Positions 1 through 5,173 of a DNA stretch of 5,173 nt are shown in pieces. Below the pieces are notes generated by a model. It had not been told where the DNA came from and did no database searches. It was given only the letters and a program-made list of their open reading frames with translations. Within the stretch, counting starts at the first letter, position 1. The number at the start of each line of letters is the position of its first letter. This stretch comes from Anaerolineales bacterium (GTDB taxonomy: Bacteria > Chloroflexota > Anaerolineae > Anaerolineales > UBA6663), in assembly GCA_017999235.1 (NCBI GenBank), contig JAGOBN010000352.1:1-5173 (forward strand), in the 5' to 3' direction. The position numbers and the translations under genes are program-made.

Positions 1-1733
1 GCGTAAGCGTAGTCGGTGGTCCGGTCATCTTCCAGACGGGTGGTAAAGCGGTCCAGGGCATCATAGGTGTATGCGTGGTCGTAAGCGCCGGCGCCGCCCG
101 CGGCCTGGGCGGCGGTGAGACGGTCGAGCGCATCGTATTCAAAGCGCAGGCTTTGACCGCCCGCCATCAGCCGCGACGTGTCATGCACCTGCCGGATATT
201 GCCGGCCGCATCGTAACTGTAAGCCAGGGCCAAGAGATCCCCGCCGACGGTGAGGGCCTTGAGCCGGCCGCCTTGTTCGGGGGTCTCGGCCGCGTAATAG
301 TGGTAAGTCGTGGTCAGCGCATTGCCCAGGGTCAGGGCCGTTAAGCGCGCGTAGGCGTCGTAAGCCGCGGACTGCACCAAGGTGTCGCCGAACGATGACG
401 TGAGAGCGGCTGGCTGGCCGGCCGCGTTCAGCGCGGTGGTCACGCGCTCGCCGTCCGGGTACGTCACCTGGAGCAGTTGATCGGCGGCATTGTAGCTGTA
501 GCCGAAGGTGTAGACGCCCAGGCCGGCCGCCACGCGCCGGCTTTCGGAGGTCACGCGCCCGCGTTCGTCATAGGTCCAGGTGGTGACCCCGCTCGCGTCA
601 CTCAGCCGCGTGCGCTGGCCGAGGGCGTGGGCGGCGGCGCCGCCCTCGTCGTAAAAATAGTGGGCGGGGCCGGGGTTGAGCACGCCGGCGGCGGCCGGCG
701 CCTCGAAGGTCTTGGAGGTGGGCCGGCCCAGCGCGTCATAGGTGTAGCGGGTAATGACGCCGCGCGCGTCGGTTTGCGCGGCCAGTTCGCCGGACGGGAG
801 GTAGGTGTACGTCCAGGTCCCCAGATCGGGATCGCTCAGCGCGCTCTTTTGCCCCAGCAGCGTGTAGGTGAGCGTGGTGGTCGTGGAGAGCGTGTCCACG
901 CGCGTGAGCTGGTCGCGCACGTCATAGGTGTAGCGCGTGACGGCATACGGCGGTTGGTCGAAGTCGGCGGCCGCCAGCGGCGGGGTCTGATACTGGAAAA
1001 CTGCGCCGATGCGGCCGAAAGCGTCGGTCTCCGTGATCTGTTGATGGCCGTTGGCGTCGAGCGCGGCGGCGCGGGCGCCGCGAAAGAAGGTCTGCGCGGC
1101 GGCGCCATCCGGGCCGGCGATATGGACCGCGCGGCCGAGCGCGTCATAGGTGGTGCGGGTATGCGGGCGGCGCTCCCAGCCGGCCGGCCGCGTCAGGGTC
1201 AAACTGAACGGCTGCGTCTCCGGCACATAGCCGGCCGCCACCCGGCCGAGCGCGTCATAGGCGGTGTTGGTGACGATTTGCTGGCCGGCCTCGGCCGGCG
1301 CCCGCGTTTGGACCACACGCCCAAGCCCATCATAAATCTGTACCACCACCCGCTCGCAGGCGGCGCAGCCGCTGGTCACGCGCTGATAGGTCTCGCGGCG
1401 GCTGGGCGCGCCGGCCTCGATGTACGCATAGCGCGTCGTGGGCGCCGCCAGTGTATCAGCCGGGCGGGCAACCGCCGTCAACCGGCCGAAGGCGTCATAG
1501 GCATAGCGCGTCACCGCGCCGTTGGGGTCGGTGATGGTGCGGAGTTGGCCGAGGCGCGGGTCGTAGTCGAAGATCACGGCATAGCCCAGCGGATTGGTAA
1601 CCGTCAGGGGATAGAGCGCGGCCGGCGCCGCGTAGTCAGTGCGGGTGAGGCGCGGGCCGGCGCTGGCGTAGCGCGTCTCATCGCCATAGCCGGCATAGGT
1701 GGTGGAAGTTTCAACGTGGCCCCAGACGTCGTA
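1..1733 (-). repeat. YD-repeat tract within the RHS protein
   Basis: This is the coding part of the YD (RHS-type) repeat tract, residues about 856-1432 and beyond. More than a dozen copies of a Y-D-x-x-G-R-like core are readable, including YDVWG, YDAFGR, YDGLGR, YDALGR (three copies), YDERGR, YDAAGN and YDALDR (two copies). The protein repeats leave a DNA trace. The 19-mer CGGCCGAGCGCGTCATAGG (plus strand) is exact at 1132-1150 and 1243-1261, with one mismatch at 724-742 and two mismatches at 1483-1501. All spacings are multiples of three, so the repeats follow the reading frame. In solved RHS/TcC structures such repeats build the strands of a spiral shell. Confidence 0.93.
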
Positions 1734-4298
1734 GGTGAGGACGGTATCCACGAAGCGGCCGTCCCCGGCCGCCACGCGGCTGGCGGTCAACCGGCCGCGC
1801 GCATCGGGGGCCGTCGTCGCCGGGTCGCCGTCGGCGTTGTAATCGGCGCGGGTCTCGCGCGCCGGCAGGCTGGCCCAGCCGGCGCCGTCCCAGGCGAACA
1901 CTTGCTGCCGCGTCAGCGCGCCGATGAGCCACTGGCCGGCGCTGGTATTGGCGGCATAGACGTTGACCGTGCGCCGGTACGGCTGGCCGGCGAGATCGTA
2001 CTCGATCTGCTCCTCTATATTCCCGTAGACGTCATGGCGCGCGTTCTCGCGCCGGATGGTCACCGCTTCACCGCCGTCGAAGGTGGTGAGGGCGGTGGCG
2101 GCCACCAGCGCGGTCTCCGCGCCGCTGGCGGCGCTGACCGCCGTGGTGTAGGTGGTCACCGTCGCTTGCCGCAGAGTCCACGCCTGTCCGTCCCAGCCCT
2201 GCGTCTCAGCGCGGAGCGGCTGGCCCACGGTCAGGCGGTCTTGCGAGAACTCGGTCCGGCTGCGGGTCAGGGCGCGGAGCCCGCCGTAATCATAGGCGGT
2301 GAGGGTGGCCGTGCCGAAACCGACCAGGCCGCCGGTGGCGAGATGCCGCCCGTGACCGGGCACGTCGGCGGGGATTTGCTGGACGCATTCAAAAGCGCCG
2401 GCCAGCCCGCCCAATTGAAGGCCGTGGTCATAGCAGGGGCGGGCGTAGTCATACTCGGTGACGGCTGGCTGAGGGGTGAGGCCATCCCAGGTCTCCACGC
2501 GCGTGACAAAGTAACTGCGCCCGTAGGCCGGCGGCCGGTCGGCGCCGTAGCGGTCCTCCTGCCGGCCATCGTGGGCGTAGGTAAAGCGCACGCGGCCGCC
2601 ATAGCCGTTATCCACCTGGCGCAGATACAGATATGGAAAACACGCGTCGGAATGCGCCAGGGCCTGGTACGCAAACGTCACCGCCGGCCGGCGGGTCACG
2701 CCATCGGCGCCGAGCTCCTGAATGGCCGTCACCGTCTGCGTGGCCGAGGTCTGGCCGCAGTTGCCGGCGCCGGTATAGACCGCGCTGTCCAGGCTGAACT
2801 CCACGGTGCGCGCCGGCTGCGCGAGATCGCTGTTAAAAAGCTGGAGGCGCTTGAGCCGGTGATCGTCGGTGGTGAGGAAGGCGATCCGGCTGGCGTAGGC
2901 GCCGGCCGCGCGGGTCAGCGGATCCGGGGCCAGGGCCGTGAAGTTGTAGCGGATCTCGGCCGGCCGCACGCCCTCGGTGGTGAGGCCGCCGTCGCGCTTG
3001 AGCCAGGTGGCGTAGTCATACTGGAGCTGGTTGCCAAAGACATCGGTGACCGTGTCCACCAGCCAGCGCAGGGCGGTGGCCTCCGGGCCGCCGGCGTGGC
3101 CGGCCAGGGCGGTGTCGCCGCCGGATTGCACGGCCTCGCTGTCGGCCAGATAGCCAAAGCGGTGGGTGGTCCCGTCCGGCGTCTTCACCAGCCAATACAG
3201 CTGATCCTGGTTGGGCGCGGCCGGGTCAAAAACGCGCTCGATAAACAGGTGGGGGCCGTTTTCGGCGAAGTAGCGGACCACGGGCGCGCGGGCGGTATCC
3301 GCGCCGGCGGCCGGAATGAGGCGGTAGCTTTGGCCGCCGAGCGATAACGTGAATAGATCCGGATAGACCAGCACCGGCCCGCGCTCGCCCTCAGCCGCAT
3401 AGACGCCTTGCCGCGTGATCTCATCGCCGGCCACCGCCCAGCCCAGACCCAGCACCCCCTGGTCGCGTTCATCGGAGGCCGTGAGCGCATCCAGGGCGCG
3501 GCTGGAGTAGCTCACATCGATGTTCGGCGTCAGACCGGCGCGGCCGGCAGGGGCCGGGATGGGGTAATGGTAGGCGGCGGCGCCGCTGAAGGCGGCGGCC
3601 GTGGGCAGGCTGGGCGAAACCTGCCAGGGTTCGGGCTCGGCGCCGGCGGCCCAGTTGGAAAAATGGTTGGTCTGGACGCTGATCAGGCCGGCCGCGTCAT
3701 GCACGGTTACTTCCGGCCGGTGCCAGAGGGCCGGCTCCTGCGGGTCTTGATAGCCCAGATACCAGGCCTGGCCGGCGGGCGGCGGCCATCCGCGCAGGTC
3801 TACCACCAGGCGCACGGGCTGGGCGGCGTGGGCCACGGCCGCGCCGGCCAGGGTGCGCGCTTCGAGCGCGAAGGTCAACGCGGCTGAAGCGGCGGTGGCC
3901 GCCGCTGGGGCCGTCCGCAGCGTGAGCGCGATTGTTTCCGGGTACGCGCCGGCCGGCGCTATCACGGCCAGGCGCTGCTCCCGGAAGAGCACGGCGGCGC
4001 CGGCGGCGGTGACCGTGGCGTGTTCGCCCAGCGCATCCGCTTCGGCCATCACCACCGCCACCCCAGGCGGGATGAGGTCGGCCAGGGCCGGCGCCACTTC
4101 GGAGCCGGCGGAGACGAGGTATGGCAAATAGACGCGCGCGGTGGAGGCCGCCGGCGCGGCCTCTGGGGCGCGGCGCTCGGTGGGCGGGCGGCCGCCGTCC
4201 GGGGCGGGTGTAAAGCCGGTGGTGGTGAGCAGCAGGCTGGCGGCGGTGACGAGGCGCGTGAAGTGATCGGCCCAGCGGACGCGGTGGCGCAGGCGCAT
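1..4298 (-). CDS. Secreted SpvB/RHS YD-repeat protein, 3' end missing
   Basis: This is a giant exported protein of the RHS/YD-repeat class, related in domain order to SpvB and to the B/C shell components of Tc toxins. At least 1432 codons are open and the frame leaves the window before a stop. The ATG at 4298 is chosen because GGAGG lies 9 bases upstream. Residues 1-35 look like a signal peptide: an Arg-rich start, then VTAASLLLTTTGFTPA. Residues about 52-218 form a beta-rich module with RVYLPYLV (55-62), IAPAGA (113-118) and H212-F213-S214, resembling a ZU5-like domain. The SpvB-type domain starts near 235 (YHYPIP from 243, SYSS around Y264, GLGWAV with W287). NGYGG is at 564-568. YD repeats run from Y856 D857 to the edge (YDALGR, YDAFGR, YDERGR, YDALDR). 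In known relatives the YD tract forms a hollow beta shell around a C-terminal effector; whether an effector is present here cannot be seen. Only six cysteines occur, in three pairs. The general class is secure; the biological role is not known. Confidence 0.95.
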   Translation of the reverse strand, partial: MRLRHRVRWADHFTRLVTAASLLLTTTGFTPAPDGGRPPTERRAPEAAPAASTARVYLPYLVSAGSEVAPALADLIPPGVAVVMAEADALGEHATVTAAGAAVLFREQRLAVIAPAGAYPETIALTLRTAPAAATAASAALTFALEARTLAGAAVAHAAQPVRLVVDLRGWPPPAGQAWYLGYQDPQEPALWHRPEVTVHDAAGLISVQTNHFSNWAAGAEPEPWQVSPSLPTAAAFSGAAAYHYPIPAPAGRAGLTPNIDVSYSSRALDALTASDERDQGVLGLGWAVAGDEITRQGVYAAEGERGPVLVYPDLFTLSLGGQSYRLIPAAGADTARAPVVRYFAENGPHLFIERVFDPAAPNQDQLYWLVKTPDGTTHRFGYLADSEAVQSGGDTALAGHAGGPEATALRWLVDTVTDVFGNQLQYDYATWLKRDGGLTTEGVRPAEIRYNFTALAPDPLTRAAGAYASRIAFLTTDDHRLKRLQLFNSDLAQPARTVEFSLDSAVYTGAGNCGQTSATQTVTAIQELGADGVTRRPAVTFAYQALAHSDACFPYLYLRQVDNGYGGRVRFTYAHDGRQEDRYGADRPPAYGRSYFVTRVETWDGLTPQPAVTEYDYARPCYDHGLQLGGLAGAFECVQQIPADVPGHGRHLATGGLVGFGTATLTAYDYGGLRALTRSRTEFSQDRLTVGQPLRAETQGWDGQAWTLRQATVTTYTTAVSAASGAETALVAATALTTFDGGEAVTIRRENARHDVYGNIEEQIEYDLAGQPYRRTVNVYAANTSAGQWLIGALTRQQVFAWDGAGWASLPARETRADYNADGDPATTAPDARGRLTASRVAAGDGRFVDTVLTYDVWGHVETSTTYAGYGDETRYASAGPRLTRTDYAAPAALYPLTVTNPLGYAVIFDYDPRLGQLRTITDPNGAVTRYAYDAFGRLTAVARPADTLAAPTTRYAYIEAGAPSRRETYQRVTSGCAACERVVVQIYDGLGRVVQTRAPAEAGQQIVTNTAYDALGRVAAGYVPETQPFSLTLTRPAGWERRPHTRTTYDALGRAVHIAGPDGAAAQTFFRGARAAALDANGHQQITETDAFGRIGAVFQYQTPPLAAADFDQPPYAVTRYTYDVRDQLTRVDTLSTTTTLTYTLLGQKSALSDPDLGTWTYTYLPSGELAAQTDARGVITRYTYDALGRPTSKTFEAPAAAGVLNPGPAHYFYDEGGAAAHALGQRTRLSDASGVTTWTYDERGRVTSESRRVAAGLGVYTFGYSYNAADQLLQVTYPDGERVTTALNAAGQPAALTSSFGDTLVQSAAYDAYARLTALTLGNALTTTYHYYAAETPEQGGRLKALTVGGDLLALAYSYDAAGNIRQVHDTSRLMAGGQSLRFEYDALDRLTAAQAAGGAGAYDHAYTYDALDRFTTRLEDDRTTDYAY
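3645..4145 (-). other. ZU5-like N-terminal module ending in HFS
   Basis: This is the protein region at residues about 52-218, between the signal peptide and the SpvB-type domain. It contains LAVIAPAGA (I113 to A118) followed by ETIALTL, which resembles the V-x-V-x-I-P-x-G-A strand and turn of ZU5 domains. Further on are FALEA, QPVRLVVDL, WYLGYQDP and finally SVQTNHFSNW, with His212, Phe213 and Ser214. There is no cysteine in the module. ZU5-type assignment rests on these short motifs only and no profile search was possible. It could be another immunoglobulin-like beta-sandwich. Confidence 0.5.
4192..4298 (-). other. Predicted Sec signal peptide of the RHS protein
   Basis: The first 35 or so residues have five Arg within the first 15 positions, then a mildly hydrophobic core (VTAASLLLTTTGF), then a Pro/Gly-rich stretch (PAPDGGRPP) that begins a low-complexity linker of Ala, Pro and Arg. 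This fits a Sec signal peptide. No lipobox cysteine is present, so it is not a lipoprotein. The cleavage position is not clear, perhaps after TPA. The hydrophobic core is weaker than average because of several Thr. Confidence 0.65.
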
Positions 4299-4307
4299 GA
4301 GAGTCCC

Positions 4308-4312
4308 CCTCC
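4308..4312 (-). promoter_or_regulatory. Ribosome binding site of the RHS gene
   Basis: Read on the minus strand, GGAGG is followed by GGGACTCTC (9 bases) and the ATG at 4298. This strong Shine-Dalgarno match fixes the start of the RHS protein and agrees with the signal peptide beginning at that codon. Confidence 0.85.
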
Positions 4313-4392
4313 GGACGGTTAAAATTGAATGGCCGGCCAGGCGCCGACGCGCACGACGAGCTGTTGGAAAGCTGGATCGGCGAAAGCGGCGT

Positions 4393-4408
4393 GACACCCC
4401 CTGGTGTC
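4393..4408. repeat. Inverted repeat GACACC-N4-GGTGTC
   Basis: A perfect palindrome with 6-base arms and a 4-base centre, GACACCCCCTGGTGTC, lies near the middle of the divergent intergenic region. It could be an operator for a dimeric regulator or half of an intergenic repeat element. It has no T-run after it on either strand, so a terminator is unlikely. It overlaps by 3 bases the second inverted repeat at 4406-4431. Confidence 0.7.
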
Positions 4409-4431
4409 TCGGTCCGGAAAATTACTGAGAC
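4406..4431. repeat. Inverted repeat GTCTCGGT-N10-ACTGAGAC
   Basis: Two 8-base arms match at 7 of 8 positions, and the mismatch becomes a G-U pair in one RNA orientation. They are separated by CCGGAAAATT. The left arm shares GTC with the right arm of the palindrome at 4393-4408, so the two hairpins could not form fully at the same time. Function is unknown; candidates are a tandem operator or a small intergenic repeat. Confidence 0.55.
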
Positions 4432-4501
4432 CGGTTGCCGCGCGCAGTATGCGAGAAAGCCGGAACGCGCGAGCGATGGATTTCGTTGGCGGTGGGCGGG
4501 C

Positions 4502-4529
4502 TGGGCGCTCGCGGGCGCTCGGCTACAAT
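4502..4529 (+). promoter_or_regulatory. Likely promoter of the nucleotidyltransferase gene
   Basis: TACAAT at 4524-4529 matches five of six bases of the sigma-70 family -10 consensus and stands out in very GC-rich DNA. The start codon is 30 bases downstream of the box, giving a short leader of about 24 bases. The -35 is poor: TGGGCG at 4502-4507 with a 16-base spacer matches TTGACA at only three positions. A weak -35 overlapped by the direct repeat is compatible with activator dependence, but that is inference. Confidence 0.6.
4503..4521. repeat. Direct repeat GGGCGCTCG, two copies, 10-bp period
   Basis: GGGCGCTCG occurs at 4503-4511 and again at 4513-4521, one base apart. The pair ends two bases before the TACAAT -10 box of the nucleotidyltransferase gene, so it fills the place of the -35 region and spacer. 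A 10-base period puts both copies on one face of the helix, which suits a regulator site, but this is inference. Confidence 0.6.
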
Positions 4530-4548
4530 GGCCGCCCGCGCTCAGCAC

Positions 4549-4553
4549 AGGAG
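4549..4553 (+). promoter_or_regulatory. Ribosome binding site of the nucleotidyltransferase
   Basis: AGGAG sits 6 bases before the ATG at 4560. An in-frame ATG also occurs at 4554, but it abuts the Shine-Dalgarno with no spacer, so the ATG at 4560 is the better start. Confidence 0.8.
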
Positions 4554-4559
4554 ATGGCA

Positions 4560-5173
4560 ATGTCTACGCTGGATCGAGAAGCGATCGTATCCGCGCTGCG
4601 GCAGGCCCTGGAGCCGTTGGACCACGTGTATGCCCTGTGGGAGGGCGGGGCCGCCGCGTTTGACCGGGTGGATGTCTGGTCCGATATCGACCTGATGGTG
4701 GACGCGGCCGATGACCGGACCGCCGAGGTGCTGGCGGTGTGCGAGGCGGCGCTGGCCGCGCTCTCGCCGATCACGTTGAAATACGAAGTGCCGCAGCCCA
4801 CCTGGCATGGCCATGGGCAGGCCTTCTTCCAACTGCAGGCCGCCGGCCCCTTCCTGGTGGTGGATTTGGCCGTGATCCGGCACTCCAACCCCAAGAAGTT
4901 TTTGGAGCCGGAAATCCACGGCCGGGCGCGGGTGCATTTTGATAAAGCCGGGGTGACAGCCGGGGCGCCGGCGCTGGATGAGGCGGCGCTGACCGAGCAG
5001 CTGGCCGGCCGGCGCGCGGCCCTGCGCGTGACCTTCCCGCTGTTTCAGGCTTTGACGATTAAGGAACTGCGGCGCGGCAACCTGATCGAGGCCGTGGCCT
5101 TCTACCACGCCTTTACCCTGCGGCCGCTGGTGGAGGCGCTGCGGATGGCGCACTGTCCGGCGCGCTACAACTT
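4560..5173 (+). CDS. Nucleotidyltransferase-fold protein, 3' end missing
   Basis: The first 204 codons of a soluble protein of the minimal nucleotidyltransferase superfamily, which moves a nucleoside monophosphate from NTP to an acceptor. The signature is visible: a helix, then G29-G30, then S41-D42-I43-D44-L45 carrying the two metal-binding aspartates, and the third acidic residue D102 in FLVVDLAVI. The usual Ser after the first Gly is Gly here, which the family motif hG[GS] allows. From about residue 140 the protein becomes helical, with a basic stretch (KELRRGN, 168-174) and FTLRPLVEALR (185-195), as expected of the C-terminal helical part of kanamycin- or streptomycin-nucleotidyltransferase-like proteins. 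No signal peptide is present. Relatives I recall are about 250-260 residues long, so perhaps 50 residues are missing beyond the window. The acceptor could be a small molecule such as an aminoglycoside, or a protein or RNA; nothing seen decides this. The gene is divergent from the RHS gene. Confidence 0.88.
   Translation, partial: MSTLDREAIVSALRQALEPLDHVYALWEGGAAAFDRVDVWSDIDLMVDAADDRTAEVLAVCEAALAALSPITLKYEVPQPTWHGHGQAFFQLQAAGPFLVVDLAVIRHSNPKKFLEPEIHGRARVHFDKAGVTAGAPALDEAALTEQLAGRRAALRVTFPLFQALTIKELRRGNLIEAVAFYHAFTLRPLVEALRMAHCPARYN

Noticed and set aside
724..1501. CRISPR-like array, because a 19-mer recurs with spacers
   Set aside because: The spacing is irregular (408, 111 and 240 bases), always a multiple of three, and the 19-mer encodes the YDALGR core of the YD repeats.
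477..3347. Long plus-strand open frame of 956 residues as a real gene
   Set aside because: It lies fully opposite the RHS gene in codon register, has no plausible ribosome binding site that I can see, and its product is Gly/Ala/Arg-rich without any domain. The opposite strand encodes recognisable YD repeats over the same bases.
4317..4330. AT-rich patch (ATTCAATTTTAACC on the minus strand) as the RHS promoter -10
   Set aside because: No convincing -10 and -35 pair is present at standard spacing, and it lies very close to the ribosome binding site. The RHS promoter remains unplaced.
4406..4440. Rho-independent terminator at the inverted repeat
   Set aside because: No T-run follows the stem on either strand, and a terminator has no role between two genes reading away from each other.
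3697..4560. Minus-strand frame of 287 residues spanning the intergenic region and the start of the RHS gene
   Set aside because: It overlaps the RHS start in another frame, and its product is Arg/Pro/Ala-rich, typical of an off-frame reading of GC-rich coding DNA.
4542..5153. Minus-strand frames (203 and 123 residues) opposite the nucleotidyltransferase
   Set aside because: They are antisense to a gene with clear catalytic motifs and a good ribosome binding site; the products are low-complexity with no domain.
1..5173. tRNA, rRNA, insertion sequence or attachment site
   Set aside because: No cloverleaf, transposase motif or flanking terminal repeats were seen; almost all bases are accounted for by the two genes.

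Overview
The window is GC-rich (roughly 70% by eye) bacterial DNA holding two divergent genes, each cut by a window edge, with a 261-base intergenic region between them. The lineage is an inference. High GC, a secreted multi-domain YD-repeat protein, an N-terminal RVYLPYLV stretch of a type I associate with Chloroflexota surface proteins, and a nucleotidyltransferase of a type I recall from that phylum all point to Chloroflexota (Anaerolineae, Caldilineae or Ardenticatenia), with moderate confidence at best.

Region 1 (1-4298, minus strand) is one uninterrupted reading frame of at least 1432 codons. I checked it for in-frame stops along its whole length and found none. It encodes a very large exported RHS/YD-repeat protein. 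In order it has a signal peptide, a beta-rich ZU5-like module ending in an HFS motif (residues about 52-218), an SpvB/TcaC-type domain (from about residue 235), a middle region with an NGYGG motif (564-568), and a long YD-repeat tract from about residue 856 to the window edge. The C-terminus lies outside the window. In polymorphic toxins of this architecture the variable effector sits there, so the effector, if any, cannot be read here.

Region 2 (4299-4559) is the divergent intergenic region. It has clear ribosome binding sites at both ends, a good -10 box (TACAAT) for the rightward gene, a 9-bp direct repeat with a 10-bp period just upstream of that box, and two overlapping inverted repeats in the middle.

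Region 3 (4560-5173, plus strand) is the first 204 codons of a minimal nucleotidyltransferase-fold protein with the GG...SDIDL and third-Asp catalytic signature and an all-helical C-terminal part. Its substrate is unknown.

Nothing in the sequence proves that the two genes work together. They share only the divergent control region. The points most worth a second look are the possible self-cleaving HFS site in the secreted protein, the paired cysteines, the overlapping inverted repeats between the genes, and the strong excess of GGCCGGCC in the DNA.
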